A stretch of 64,000 nucleotides of DNA from UBA9647 sp963739335 (GCA_963739335.1 CAVUAC010000053.1:33748-97747), one strand, 5' to 3'; shown: positions 53,928 to 64,000, counted from the first letter of the stretch. Numbers and translations: made by a program. Notes: generated from the letters alone by a model not told the origin.

Positions 53928-55700
53928 TTGGTGAGAAGGATAGACTTCTTGAGATGCGAGATCGCCGTCCGGCTGCTCACAAGGGTGGCTGCCATCATTG
54001 CTTTCGCCGCTGGAGTTCAAGTGGCCGTTGTCGCGCAGTCTGTCGTGGACTCAACCGGCGATATTCGTGCCGGTGATCCGACATTTCTCGATCTCCTCCG
54101 AGTGCGCGTTCGTCAGGCGACGGACAAGGTCCAGATCGACTTCTATCCATCGGTGCCAATTCCGAGAGGAAATCAATCGGGAATCACGGCAACAACAGTG
54201 TTTGAGGTCTACATAGATACAGACGGAAACGCGACAACTGGGGCACCGCTTGATGACATCGGATACGATTACAAGCTGCGGGTTGATCTCTCAGCCTGGA
54301 ATGGCAAGTCATGGATTGATGGTGAAGCGTCCTGGGGATTCGATGCGGCCGGCAACTGGACGGGGTCCAGTGGATTTTACCTTTCGGCGGCCGATCTTGT
54401 ATCACAACGATTTCGATGGGAGTTTTCTCTGATCTCGCTGAAATGGTCGCAGATCAATTGGATTACCCGTATCTACTACAAAGATCACTGGACGGACGCG
54501 TTCCCGACGTCGGACACGCAAGCCTTGCCATCGATACCAGCCAGGTGGCGGATGTTGACTCGGTGGCGTCGGAGTTCATCCAGATCGTATACCCCAAAAC
54601 GTTCCAATCGGTGCTTGATGCCTATGATGTGCTCCGAACCGTGGATATCGGCGGCGCGAATTGAGAGCACCCTCTGTGGCACGCAGTTCACGGACAAGCC
54701 TCTCCGGGTGATGTTCAATCCTTGGATGAACGGAGTGGCGTGTGCCGGCAATCCTGTGATGCTTGGATCGTGGAATTGGCGCGACGAACCCGCGTGGTTC
54801 ATGTACTTCCACGAGCTTGGGCACAACTTCACGTTGGCTGCCGATCGGTTCCAGAAGCTCTATCCGGGGGGAGGTTATACGTCGATCGAAGGCGACGATT
54901 GGCACTTTGGGACGGACTTCGGGGAGGCATGGGCCACTATGGTGGGGCTCTATGCCGTCCGCGAAATGTACACACGTCCATCCGCGTATGGAATCCCTTC
55001 CGCTGCGACGCAGGGCCTCCAAGCGCTCTTTCAACAGACCTCGAGTGTCTACTCATCAGCGCTCAAGCAATACATGGTGATTCGAGATCACTCACACCTG
55101 TACCCGGATGTGGTGGATGGGATCTTCCTCGCTGTGGCGGATTCCTTTGGCTATGACACTATTCGGCGCTGGTTCACGATCTTGCGGCCTCCCGGCGCAC
55201 CTTGGCCGCTTCTCGATCCGATCCGGCCGACGACTGACTATGATGGCGCCAAGATCAGATCGCTGACCATCACTGCGTGTGCATTTAGCGTGGCTGCAGG
55301 GACTGATCTGAGGTCGTGGTTCATCGACAGCCTGGATTTCCCGATTGATCTTCGATTGTATGATCAAATCCGGCCCGAAATTGAACGCATAATCAAAACA
55401 GCGACGGGCGTTGAGCGAGCAAACAAGGCACAGCCACAGAAGGTTTGGGCGATGGAAGGTTTTCCAAATCCGGTCCGATCACGAATGACCGTCGTCTTCG
55501 AACTCCCATTGCGATCCAATGTCCAGTTAACTGTTCACAACATTCTCGGTCAACTGCTGGACCGCGTCGACGCTGGGACCTTCAATCCTGGTACACATCA
55601 GTTGATGTACGACGTCACCGGCTTGTCCAACGGAGTCTACTTCATTTCCCTCATCAGCGCTGCCGGTGTTCGTACAAAGAAGTTATTCGTCTTGAAATAG
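53928..55700 (+). CDS. T9SS-type secreted HExxH metallopeptidase, locally frameshifted
   Basis: About 590 residues. An N-terminal signal (RVAAIIAFAAGVQVAVVAQS), a beta-sandwich (VFEVYIDTDGNATTGAPLDD, IGYDYKLRVDLSAWNGKSWI), then the peptidase core WFMYFHELGHNFTLAADRFQ with FGEAWATMVGLY as the probable third ligand, as in M60-like gluzincins, and a T9SS C-terminus (FPNPVRSRMTVVFELPLRSN ... LSNGVYFISLIS ... KLFVLK). Between ~54528 and ~54655 the correct frame is a different one (DTSQVADVDSVASEFIQIVY), so two opposite single-base shifts are present; the rest is unaffected. The start is TTG/GTG and uncertain. Likely attacks surface glycoprotein or host polymer. Confidence 0.75.
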   Translation: MVRRIDFLRCEIAVRLLTRVAAIIAFAAGVQVAVVAQSVVDSTGDIRAGDPTFLDLLRVRVRQATDKVQIDFYPSVPIPRGNQSGITATTVFEVYIDTDGNATTGAPLDDIGYDYKLRVDLSAWNGKSWIDGEASWGFDAAGNWTGSSGFYLSAADLVSQRFRWEFSLISLKWSQINWITRIYYKDHWTDAFPTSDTQALPSIPARWRMLTRWRRSSSRSYTPKRSNRCLMPMMCSEPWISAARIESTLCGTQFTDKPLRVMFNPWMNGVACAGNPVMLGSWNWRDEPAWFMYFHELGHNFTLAADRFQKLYPGGGYTSIEGDDWHFGTDFGEAWATMVGLYAVREMYTRPSAYGIPSAATQGLQALFQQTSSVYSSALKQYMVIRDHSHLYPDVVDGIFLAVADSFGYDTIRRWFTILRPPGAPWPLLDPIRPTTDYDGAKIRSLTITACAFSVAAGTDLRSWFIDSLDFPIDLRLYDQIRPEIERIIKTATGVERANKAQPQKVWAMEGFPNPVRSRMTVVFELPLRSNVQLTVHNILGQLLDRVDAGTFNPGTHQLMYDVTGLSNGVYFISLISAAGVRTKKLFVLK

Positions 55701-55735
55701 ATGAAAAAAAACAATTTCGAAAAGGATTAGGGGCA

Positions 55736-58722
55736 ATGCAAGACCAACGATTCTCTCGCTTCGCTGTGTGCATGCTAGCGGCTCTGCTTTCGCTTCACCT
55801 TGCGTACGGCGGAAACTATGGAAAAATTGTTGGTAGGGTAACGGATAAAGAGACGCGCGAAGCACTGGTCGGCGCAAATATACTCATTCTTGGCACGAGC
55901 CTTGGTGCTACAACCGATTCTGATGGTCGCTACGTCATACTCAAGGTACCCCCAGGGTACATACAGCGTACGTGTGAGCTTCATAGGCTTCACGGCTCTC
56001 GAGGTTAAGGATGTGAAAGTGGTACAAGATCTCACCACTGAGGTGAATGCCGAGTTGCCGGAGAGCATCGTAGAGTTCGGCAAAACCATTGAGATCGTCG
56101 CGGAGCAGCCGCTCATTCACAAGGAAGTCGCGGGGTCGACCGTGAACGTCTCGTCCGAGGAATTCAGAAACCGGCCCATCGAATCAATTCAATCTGTCAT
56201 CAATACGTCGGCGGGTGTGGTTACGTTCCAGGGGCAGACCTTCATTCGCGGGAGCCGGGCGACGGACATCGTCTATATCGTGGACGGCGTGCCGCTGACC
56301 AATCCGATCACCGGTTCGATGATGACAGACATCAGCAAGAATGCAGTGGAGGAGATCGTCTTGATGACGGGTGGATTCTCAGCGGAATACGGGAATGCGA
56401 TGGGAGGGGTGGTCAACGTGTCCACGAAAGATGGTGGATCGGTTCTCTCCGGTTCACTCCGCTATAAGAGTGACAAACTATCTTCTGGCTCGCAGCTCTA
56501 TCAGAACTTGAACATATGGGATGCAACAATCGGCGGACCAGTGTACGGGGGTGTGCGTTTCTTCTGGACTGGCTATCTGAATTCACGTGACATGAATGCA
56601 CAGCGGAAAGTCCTGGCGCCGGACGGTACCAACCTGGGGAGTCACCCTCACGAAGGATATCAGGAGTACCGCACCACGGGGAAGCTCACGATTCCGGTCG
56701 CCACAGGTTTGAAACTCCGACTGAGCGCTTCTATGAACCGCACCCAGCAATTGCTCTACAACCTGTTCTGGCGGTTCGGATCAACGCCGGAGGTTTTAGA
56801 TCGGCTCGGAGCACTCTGGCAAAAAACCACCTATGGATCGGTCGTTGTCGATCACGCAGTCAGTAATCGTATGTTCTACACTCTGAAGCTGGGATATTTG
56901 GACTGGCACTCCATAAGCGGTCAACGAGATCGAAGCGAATGGTCTGGCAATGCCGTCGGCGCAAGTTCTTCATGGTGGAAGGACTTCAGCTTCCGTACTC
57001 CGTTTCTCGATCATAACTACCGAATTCCCGGCGATCCGAAAGTATATTCGAAATGGCGACTGAAGGACAGCAAAGGTGTGGAAGATATCTATGCCACCCG
57101 CACCGCCGATTCGGTTTCCGTAAACAACCCGTATGGTGTGCCGGGAGGCATTCAAAACACCGTGGATGTTGACTATTTCCAGAACTTCGTCTGGTTTGGC
57201 GACATGGATTCGGTACCAGGAGAACAGAAATAGACAACTCTCAGTCCGTTTCGATATCACCGCTCAGCCGACCGTCGACCACGAACTGAAGGGCGGGTTC
57301 GAGGCGATCTGGCATAGAGTCAATCGGTTCAGTATCGGAGCGATGTCTGCTCTGAACGGCGTCGGCGTCACCTACCCAATCATTGATTTCTATGAAAAAT
57401 CGCCGACGGACACTGCGCTGACAGTCACTGATGGTAGTGCGCTCGGAAATGGCTACACTCCGATGGAATTGGCGGCATACGCTACGTATCAACTGCGGCT
57501 CGAGGGAATGTACCTCAATTTTGGGCTGCGGTACGATTACTACAATGCCGAGACGGAATTCCGGGTCGACCCGCTCGAATCTGGAGAGTCGAATCCGTTC
57601 AAGCAAACGCGGCAGTCTTCTTGTACGCGTTCGCAGCTAAGTCCTCGCTTCGGCATCTCTTTCCCCGTCACCGATCGCACGGTGTTTCGCTCTAATTACG
57701 GGTGGTTTTTCCAGCGTCCACCGATGGACAGAATGTTTTCCTACTTGTGGGTTGATCTGAATCAGGCAGATGTGTATCAGGGGAATCCCAATATTGCAGC
57801 ACAGAAAACGGTTGCGTACGAAGTTGGTCTTTCCAGCGTTTTGAGCGAGAACCTCGCACTTGAGATCACAGCGTTCCAGAAGAACATGTTTAATCTTGAG
57901 GGATACCGGTTGTTCCGCGCGCCGGATCTGGAGTGGTACTTTCTCGCGACGAATCAGGAGTACGGCGAGTGGTACGGCGTTGAGGTCACATTAAGGAAAC
58001 GCTACAGTAACTGGATATCGGGAGCTTTGAGCTACACGTATTCGCGTGCTCGCGGCACGGCCTCTGATGTTTCTCAGATCTCACGCTACCCTCTCACCAG
58101 TGTGACCTATGCCAAGCAGCTTGGTTATGAACCACTCTATCCTCAAGAAACCATGCCCATGAACTTCGAGCGGGCTCACACAGCTAGCCTGGTGTTCGAC
58201 TTCAACGTCCCGCACGGCGATGGACCCGAGGTTTTCGGCGTCAAGCTCCTATCCGGTTTCAACTTCAACCTTACGGGCACCATCCAGTCAGGGACTCCCT
58301 ATACGCCAATGACGTCGTATTTTGAGAAGTTAACAACGGATCGCTTCAATTCGGCGACGTATCCGATGACCTACAATCTCGATGCTCGAATTAGCAAGAA
58401 CTTTAGGTGGAAAGGAGTCGAACTGGGCGTTTTTGCCGAAGTCCTTAACCTCCTCAATCTTGAACTGCCTGTTGCTGTGTTTAGTGGGTCGGGCAACGCT
58501 GACGAGCCTCTGTACAGAGTGACGAAAGGCTCGATCTCTTCCGCTTCCTATCCATCCACACACCCACTCTACTCGGCTTGGGCGGACAAGAACGCCGATG
58601 GGGTGCTTGACCCTGACGAGCGCTTCGAAGCCTATAAGCGCCTCGAGGATGACATGCTAAAACTCAAACCGAACTACAATCTGCCGCGCAGAGCGTACTT
58701 TGGAGTTGAGGTTCGCTTTTAA
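55736..58722 (+). CDS. TonB-dependent receptor with CarboxypepD_reg domain, two frameshifts
   Basis: Starts MQDQRFSRFAVCMLAALLSL (signal peptide) followed by GKIVGRVTDKETREALVGAN and GATTDSDGRYVILKVPPG, a CarboxypepD_reg domain. An extra G in GGG at 55955-55957 shifts the frame; it continues as TYSVRVSFIGFTALEVKDVK. The plug (VINTSAGVVTFQGQTFIRGS, RATDIVYIVDGVPLTNP) and barrel follow. A second shift near 57232 (GAACAGAAATAGACAAC) moves to the frame RQLSVRFDITAQPTVDHELK that runs to 58722 and ends ARRAYFGVEVRF. The repaired protein is about 995 residues. It probably imports a substrate produced by the neighbouring secreted enzymes. Confidence 0.85.
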
Positions 58723-58771
58723 TCGATGATAACTAGCGGATACATGTAACACTGTGAGCAGAGAGACAACC

Positions 58772-61540
58772 ATGCAATGGAAACAAATAATTCCGCTCAT
58801 TTTCCTCGCTATGTTCGCGGTCATCGTTTCTGAAGGTCAGATCAAGGACGGGAAGAGGCGCGACCAACTCGCCAAGATCGCTAAGCGCGATCTTCGCTAC
58901 ATATACGGACGCTATGAGATCCCCATCACCAACGACGGCCGATTTGGCTGGGACCCAGAGTGTAACGTACCCGGAGGCGGACGTTGGCCTCGTGGCTCCA
59001 ATGAAGGATATATCTTTGGCGCGGGAATCTGGATCGGAGCTCTCATCGACAGCGTGAAACAAGTAACGGTTGGGTACAATCCGACTAACATCCAAACCGA
59101 AATGGTACCTGGCGCCCCAGGGTCTGATCCCAACGATCCAAAAGAGATGGTATTCGTCAGCACCGATTACCCAAACTCGAAGCTTCCGCCGTGGCCCCGC
59201 GGGTATAACAACGAGGGGAATCCGATCACGATTTCGCAAATGGATTCTTGGAGTGTCTGCAACGATTTAGATGCCACGAAACAGTTCGAGTCTGGAAAGC
59301 CAATCGGTGTGTATCTGACGACAGAAACCTTCTCTTGGAACAGCAACTTCAGGGATGTCTGGGATATCGCGTTCATCCGGTACACCATCAAAAATGTAAA
59401 TCCCGAGCACAAAAAGTGGACAAAAGCCTACATTGGTTTCGCGATGGATGCAGACATCGGCGATCCCACGAACGATTTAACAGGGTGCCTCCCAGACCTC
59501 AATCTTGGCTTTACCTACAGCTCGGCAAAGCTTACGAGTCTTGAAGAGCAGCTCGAGCATCCTCCTGGATACGTCGGTATCAAGTTCCTTGATGGCCCTG
59601 CGCGTGATCCGGTGACCGGTGCATCCAAGATGTCCACATTCGTGAAATGGGCAAGCGAGTTGAACCCGAATACCGACGAGAGCCGCTACGACCTGCTCGC
59701 AAAGGGTACCTACGATCCTACTGACAGTGAGCCGGCTGACAAGCGTATGTTGATCAGCTCCGGCCCGTTTGAACTCGCCTATGGGGATTCGGTGCAGTTT
59801 GTGGTTGCCATTGTGTTCGCTTGGCCGGAATGGTATTACGATTCCTCGGTCAAAGGGCAGCCTGACCATTACCCAGACTACCTGAAACTCGTCGCTGCCA
59901 ATGCGCAGTGGATTTATGATAACAAGTACCGTTTTCCGCAGCCCCCTGATCTTCCACGCCTTACGCTCGTGCCAGACGACCAGAGAATGATCATTGTCTG
60001 GGATAAAACGAGCGAGAACACTAAGGAATTGAGCGTTGCGTTGCCGGGGCAGACAGACCCGTGCGATTTTGAAGGCTATCGACTTTGGAAAAGCATCTCC
60101 GGGGCAGAAGGTACATTTGAGCTACTCAAAGAGTGGGATGTCGTTGACTATGACGATCTCGGCAGACCAATTGGAAACAATAGTGGATTGGTACACTCAT
60201 TGCTGGATAAGAACCTGACCAACGGTAAGACGTATTTCTACGCGCTAACGGCGTTTGACCGGGGGGAGTACCAGGCCCGGCATTACGGTGAGAAAGAGTA
60301 CCAGGTTGTGGGGCCGCTGGAGACCGGGAAGATCTTCGGGATCAACTTGGTGGCAAGCAGTCCCAACGTACCGCCATCGAACTTCACAATCCCTGGTTTT
60401 TTGGACTACAAGATGATAGCAGGGGATTCGCTCAACGTCTCGTTCAAGGTCACACCCGAGTTTGTTATTCGGGACAGCGTGAAGAGTCGTACGTTCCAGC
60501 TTGCTTTCGAGAGTCCGCCGAGCATTCGAATCGATCTTTCCGAGTCGTACCTCGGGCCGGATATTTTCATAGTCGACGCTGTGACGAAGGACACAGTCTC
60601 AACCATCGTGAATTTTCCGATCGGCTATCCTGCATCGACGATCGAATCCGACATTGTCAACGGCTTGAAACTGTCGTTCACAGGACCCAACTTGCTACGC
60701 AATAGGATCGATACTGTGTACTTCACAAAGCCAAAACAGGGCGCGCAGGTTCTATCCGAATCAGACTTTTCGGCTGACTACTTTACTTTTCAGACCTCGG
60801 TTCCAAGAGTGGCGCCGCTTGGTTTTTTCTTCCAGCCTCACTTGTATCTTGTGCAATTTCTCGCATCCGATCAGGTCAATGTGTACGACGTTACGACAGG
60901 CCAGCAGTTGAACTTTGAGTTGAGAATGCTGGGGAAAGACTATGCCGTGGCAAGCTATGACCGAAAAGTGCTATCCGTCAGTCAATCCGGTGACACAACG
61001 TGGACGTGGGCGAATAGTCCTTCTGGATTCAAGCGCCGCCGATACAGCACAGCCACGGGATACAAGATCTATGTACCTGGTGCATTTGTCTCTATTCGGG
61101 ACATCGGACACGAAATACAGACGGGGGATTCACTATTCATTAGGCTCTCCGGCGTGAGTGCTCCTCGGAATGGCGACGTTTTCCAGTTTCGCGTGGAGGG
61201 AAGTACGGTCAACTGCCAGACAGATCTCTCTGTTGTGAAGGTGGTCCCAAATCCATATCTTGTGCATGCGGCTTGGAATCTGGACAACGACTACCAGCGT
61301 GTTCAGTTTATTAACCTTCCCACCGAATGCACCATCCGCATCTTTACGATCGCAGGTGATCTGATCAAGACGATATACCATGGCGATCCATATTCGGGTG
61401 GATTCTCCAGCCAGACGCGCGGCACGGCGTACTGGAACCTGCAGACGGAGAACAATCAGAAGGTCTCAACCGGGGTGTACATCTATCATCTCTCATCCCC
61501 CTATGGCGAGACAGTCGGACGATTCGCCATTGTCCGTTAG
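58772..61540 (+). CDS. Large secreted protein with T9SS/FlgD-Ig-like C-terminus
   Basis: About 922 residues: signal peptide (MQWKQIIPLIFLAMFAVIVS), then a long beta-rich region of the type ending YGRYEIPITNDGRFGWD, WIGALIDSVKQVTVGYNP, TFSWNSNFRDVWDIAFIRYT, IKNVNPEHKKWTKAYIGFAM. The C-terminus (CTIRIFTIAGDLIKTIYHGD, GTAYWNLQTENNQKVSTGVY, YHLSSPYGETVGRFAIVR) is the FlgD-Ig/T9SS sorting type. Such proteins are abundant in Ignavibacteria-like genomes, without known enzymatic role. GTG at 58754 is an alternative start. It follows the TonB receptor by about 50 bases. Confidence 0.75.
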   Translation: MQWKQIIPLIFLAMFAVIVSEGQIKDGKRRDQLAKIAKRDLRYIYGRYEIPITNDGRFGWDPECNVPGGGRWPRGSNEGYIFGAGIWIGALIDSVKQVTVGYNPTNIQTEMVPGAPGSDPNDPKEMVFVSTDYPNSKLPPWPRGYNNEGNPITISQMDSWSVCNDLDATKQFESGKPIGVYLTTETFSWNSNFRDVWDIAFIRYTIKNVNPEHKKWTKAYIGFAMDADIGDPTNDLTGCLPDLNLGFTYSSAKLTSLEEQLEHPPGYVGIKFLDGPARDPVTGASKMSTFVKWASELNPNTDESRYDLLAKGTYDPTDSEPADKRMLISSGPFELAYGDSVQFVVAIVFAWPEWYYDSSVKGQPDHYPDYLKLVAANAQWIYDNKYRFPQPPDLPRLTLVPDDQRMIIVWDKTSENTKELSVALPGQTDPCDFEGYRLWKSISGAEGTFELLKEWDVVDYDDLGRPIGNNSGLVHSLLDKNLTNGKTYFYALTAFDRGEYQARHYGEKEYQVVGPLETGKIFGINLVASSPNVPPSNFTIPGFLDYKMIAGDSLNVSFKVTPEFVIRDSVKSRTFQLAFESPPSIRIDLSESYLGPDIFIVDAVTKDTVSTIVNFPIGYPASTIESDIVNGLKLSFTGPNLLRNRIDTVYFTKPKQGAQVLSESDFSADYFTFQTSVPRVAPLGFFFQPHLYLVQFLASDQVNVYDVTTGQQLNFELRMLGKDYAVASYDRKVLSVSQSGDTTWTWANSPSGFKRRRYSTATGYKIYVPGAFVSIRDIGHEIQTGDSLFIRLSGVSAPRNGDVFQFRVEGSTVNCQTDLSVVKVVPNPYLVHAAWNLDNDYQRVQFINLPTECTIRIFTIAGDLIKTIYHGDPYSGGFSSQTRGTAYWNLQTENNQKVSTGVYIYHLSSPYGETVGRFAIVR

Positions 61541-61611
61541 GGGTGGCGAATCGATTCACATGTGTTGTTTGTTCCTTGCAGTTACGATGGGCGAATATGA
61601 GGACATCAATT

Positions 61612-62607
61612 ATGCAAAGCGCGCGAATTCTTCTGTTGGGGCTTCTCTTAGCTCTGCCACTCAATGGTAATGCGCAGATCAAGAACAAGGCTGGCACATC
61701 CGGATTTCAGTTCCTCAAGATCGGCGTGGGGGCGCGTGAAACGGCACTTGGCGAATCCGCAACGGCAATTGCAGAAGGACCTGCCGCAATCTTTTGGAAT
61801 GTTGCGGGGCTGGCGAAGACCAAAAATGTGAGTGCCTTGTTTTTCCACAATTCATGGATCGCTTCTATGACACACAGCTTCATGGCTATCAATGTCCCGG
61901 TTGGAGAAAACCACGCCGTCGGAGTTGCCCTGACGCTCCTCACCATGGATGATATGGAAGAGACAACCATCGAGAGCCCGCATGGAACGGGTCGCCGATT
62001 TGGCGCGGGTGATTTTGCGGTGTCTCTGAGTTACGCACAGCAGATCAGCGAGCGGTTTGGTGCCGGCCTGACGATCAAGTACGTGAACGAGCACATCTGG
62101 GATCTTGTGGCGGATGGCTGGGCTCTTGATGTCGCGCTGCAGTATCGGATCGAGAGGTTCTCGATAGGAATGGCGTTCAAAGACTTCGGAACAAACAAGC
62201 TGATCACGGGTAATCAACTCGAAAGCAATCAGAACATCTACGAGAATTGGGACACAGCCCCCGCGCTGATAAGCCTTGTTCCGAAGGAGATTCGGCTCCC
62301 AATGTCGTTCCACCTGGGAGCAGGCTACGAGGTGCTCGCGAGCGAGGATCATCGCGTGCTTGCAACGGGGAACATAGTCTATTTCAACGACATCGGCGAG
62401 ACACAAAATGTGGGGGTAGAGTACACGCTTCTCGGTGCGTATTCACTCCGGGCCGGCTATCGGTTCAATCGGGACGCCTTTTCTCTCAGTGGTGGCATTG
62501 GCGTGAAAGCGGCCATTGGACCAACAACCCTCCAGCTGGATTTCGCCGCGCTCCAAATGAAGGACTTTGGCTATCGCACGCAGATTGATGCACTCATTTG
62601 TTTCTGA
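61612..62607 (+). CDS. PorV/PorQ-family outer-membrane protein
   Basis: About 331 residues: signal peptide MQSARILLLGLLLALPLNGN, then KAGTSGFQFLKIGVGARETA, LGESATAIAEGPAAIFWNVA, GLAKTKNVSALFFHNSWIAS and beta-barrel strands to the C-terminus. This is the PorV/PorQ (UPF0164-like) group of FadL-type barrels; PorV shuttles T9SS cargo to the attachment complex. Starts at 61543 and 61597 are also open; GAGGACATCAATT makes 61612 the best. It is directly behind the 920-residue T9SS-type protein and may handle it. Confidence 0.8.
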   Translation: MQSARILLLGLLLALPLNGNAQIKNKAGTSGFQFLKIGVGARETALGESATAIAEGPAAIFWNVAGLAKTKNVSALFFHNSWIASMTHSFMAINVPVGENHAVGVALTLLTMDDMEETTIESPHGTGRRFGAGDFAVSLSYAQQISERFGAGLTIKYVNEHIWDLVADGWALDVALQYRIERFSIGMAFKDFGTNKLITGNQLESNQNIYENWDTAPALISLVPKEIRLPMSFHLGAGYEVLASEDHRVLATGNIVYFNDIGETQNVGVEYTLLGAYSLRAGYRFNRDAFSLSGGIGVKAAIGPTTLQLDFAALQMKDFGYRTQIDALICF

Positions 62608-62631
62608 CTATCTTTCTTCTAGCCTGAACAT

Positions 62632-63474
62632 ATGCTCAACGCGCTCGCTATTTCCGGAACGGAATACCCTTATAGGCCCTTCGAAGAACTTCTCAATGTC
62701 GCCGAAGAGCTCGGTGTGAAGAACCTCGAACTGTGGATCCCCCACAACTTCAAGTATGAAGATACTGGAAGTGTCGGGAAAGTGTTGGCAAGAAGAGGTT
62801 TGCAGGCGGTAGTCATCTCGACGTGGAGTCAACTCAATCTACGGGGGGATGTGGGTCCGCGACAGAATCTCATCATCCAGAGCATTCTGGCAGCAAAAGC
62901 CCTCGGTGCAAGACTCGTCAACACGTATTTTGGTGCCAACGCAGACCGTGGACCAGAGGAAGCCCTGCGGCATTGTCGGGAATGCATTCTCCCGTGTCTG
63001 GAAGTTGCTTCAAGAGAGGGGATTGTCATTACTCTGGAAAACGAGTTCGAGACTACGGGCACGGACTGGACTCGGCGCGCAGATTGGGTGCGTCAGCTCA
63101 TGCAAAGTGTCCAAAGCCCCTATTTCCGTACAAACTACGACCCATGTAATTTCTACTTTGCGGGGGAGGAAGCGTTTCCTTATGCATATGAGGTACTGAA
63201 AGAGTACATTGCTTACATCCATCTGAAAGACGGGATGAAATTCAGATCCGAGGCCCACCCCCTGCCAGAGGATGGATTTCTCTGGAAAGATCACTCGGGA
63301 GATTACATCTGCTGCGGGATGGGAAAGGGTGCCATTAACTATGAGGGGTTGTTCAATGCACTTCGACGGGATGGCTATCATGGTTATTTTGGGCTTGAGC
63401 CTCACGTCCCTCCCGCACAACTGCCATCAGTATTCAGGCAGAGTCTAGAGTTCATCACGTCACACTTAGTCTGA
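62632..63474 (+). CDS. Sugar-phosphate isomerase/epimerase (AP-endonuclease-2 TIM barrel)
   Basis: A 280-residue TIM barrel: FEELLNVAEELGVKNLELWI, LARRGLQAVVISTWSQLNLR, ALGARLVNTYFGANADRGPE, EGIVITLENEFETTG (metal ligand Glu), FRTNYDPCNFYFAGEEAFPY (Asp ligand), IAYIHLKDGMKF (His) and YFGLEPHV (Glu). The four ligands of the xylose-isomerase-like family are present. The substrate cannot be told; position before an alcohol dehydrogenase suggests a sugar or inositol catabolic operon. Starts 24 bases after the PorV-like gene. Confidence 0.85.
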   Translation: MLNALAISGTEYPYRPFEELLNVAEELGVKNLELWIPHNFKYEDTGSVGKVLARRGLQAVVISTWSQLNLRGDVGPRQNLIIQSILAAKALGARLVNTYFGANADRGPEEALRHCRECILPCLEVASREGIVITLENEFETTGTDWTRRADWVRQLMQSVQSPYFRTNYDPCNFYFAGEEAFPYAYEVLKEYIAYIHLKDGMKFRSEAHPLPEDGFLWKDHSGDYICCGMGKGAINYEGLFNALRRDGYHGYFGLEPHVPPAQLPSVFRQSLEFITSHLV

Positions 63475-63493
63475 ATCACGAAGGAGAATCTCC

Positions 63494-64000
63494 ATGAGAG
63501 CTGCAGTTGTTGAAGCGCCCCGCGTGCTGTCAATCACCGATGTGCCCGATCCCGTCTGCGGTCCTGACGAAGTCGTTCTCAAGGTGCGTCGATCCTCTAT
63601 CTGCAATGCGACTGATGTGCACATCTGGGAAGGTACATTTCCCAAGGATGCGTGCCCGCCCTATCCCCACATTCTAGGGCACGAGTGCGGCGGCGAAATT
63701 GTCGAAATCGGAAAAGAGGTGCAAGGTTGGAGCATTGGCGATCGTGTGGGGTATTGGGTAAAGATGACAGGCGCGTTTGGCCAGTACAACGTTATCAAGG
63801 TCAACAAACTTGCGGCCGCGAAGCTTTCCAATGCTATTAGCGATGACGAGGCACCACTTATGGAATGTGTCGGCGGAACACTGCGCTGTACGTATGACAA
63901 TGGCATGAAGATCGGGGATCGAGTTCTCGTTTTCGGTCAAGGACCAACCGGGCTGTTGTTGATGCAGGAGCAATACGTCGTTAAAGGTGTACAGATACAG
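63494..64000 (+). CDS. Zinc-dependent alcohol/polyol dehydrogenase, partial (3' end outside window)
   Basis: The first ~169 residues of a medium-chain dehydrogenase, MRAAVVEAPRVLSITDVPDP, then a catalytic zinc Cys in SSICNATDVHIWEG, HILGHECGGEIVEIGKEVQG (His-Glu ligands), IGDRVGYWVKMTGAFGQYNV and the start of the NAD-binding fold VLVFGQGPTGLLLMQEQYVV. The structural-zinc four-Cys loop is absent, as in some polyol dehydrogenases. AAGGAGAATCTCC is a strong ribosome binding site. Operon partner of the isomerase 19 bases upstream. Confidence 0.85.
   Translation, partial: MRAAVVEAPRVLSITDVPDPVCGPDEVVLKVRRSSICNATDVHIWEGTFPKDACPPYPHILGHECGGEIVEIGKEVQGWSIGDRVGYWVKMTGAFGQYNVIKVNKLAAAKLSNAISDDEAPLMECVGGTLRCTYDNGMKIGDRVLVFGQGPTGLLLMQEQYVVKGVQIQ

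Noticed and set aside
1..64000. CRISPR arrays, rRNA and tRNA genes
   Set aside because: No regularly spaced direct repeats, no cas genes, no rRNA-like sequence and no complete tRNA cloverleaf were seen on either strand.

Overview
This 64 kb window looks like chromosome from an uncultured FCB-group bacterium, probably a relative of Ignavibacteria. The evidence is several secreted proteins with type IX secretion (T9SS) C-terminal domains of the NYPNPFN type, a PorV/PorQ-family protein, TonB receptors of the carboxypeptidase-regulatory-domain type, and DUF4249-like lipoproteins. Many genes have purine-rich (GGAGG-like) ribosome binding sites. No rRNA, convincing tRNA or CRISPR array was seen.

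Layout. 1-5.1 kb: a truncated chimeric copy of a phage-type ATPase, an attC-like integron site behind a LOG-family gene, an unknown P-loop ATPase with a small Cys-rich membrane protein, and an IS3 remnant. 5.3-22.4 kb: an accessory island, almost all on the + strand. It holds small membrane proteins, a TIGR04141/DUF6119-like protein, a broken DUF3892 gene, and an adenylate-kinase-like/deoxyribosyltransferase-like protein next to an MfnB-like (DUF556) enzyme. It continues with a double-HKD phospholipase-D protein, a trypsin-like protease fused to an S1/P1-like nuclease, a predicted PD-(D/E)xK nuclease and an XRE regulator. 22.9-24.2 kb: a compact MauE-like / MauD-like / eight-cysteine secreted peptide operon. 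24.7-31.5 kb: a 14-repeat YCF48-type secreted protein and a duplicated DUF4249/TonB-receptor locus whose second receptor has collapsed to 62 codons. 32-34.8 kb: a minus-strand two-component operon.

34.9-47.2 kb is mobile and defence territory: an IS with long inverted ends; a Sak4-like ATPase, coiled-coil protein and tyrosine recombinase associated with nested inverted repeats; a broken PLD nuclease; a TOTE-type primase-helicase plus AbiEi/AbiEii module between about 75 % identical direct repeats; and a decayed IS110 element. 48.1-51.6 kb encodes a GAF/PAS histidine kinase and an NtrC-type sigma-54 activator. A good sigma-54 promoter match follows, ahead of two related T9SS-type secreted proteins, one with an intact HExxH and one without. 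55.7-64 kb encodes a TonB receptor, a 920-residue secreted protein, a PorV/PorQ-like protein, a sugar-phosphate isomerase and a zinc alcohol dehydrogenase cut by the window edge.

At least nine otherwise intact genes are split by single-base shifts, several in short homopolymers. Indel-prone sequencing explains this at least as well as real decay, so frameshifted genes are given as single loci. All family assignments come from reading the sequence; no database search was run.
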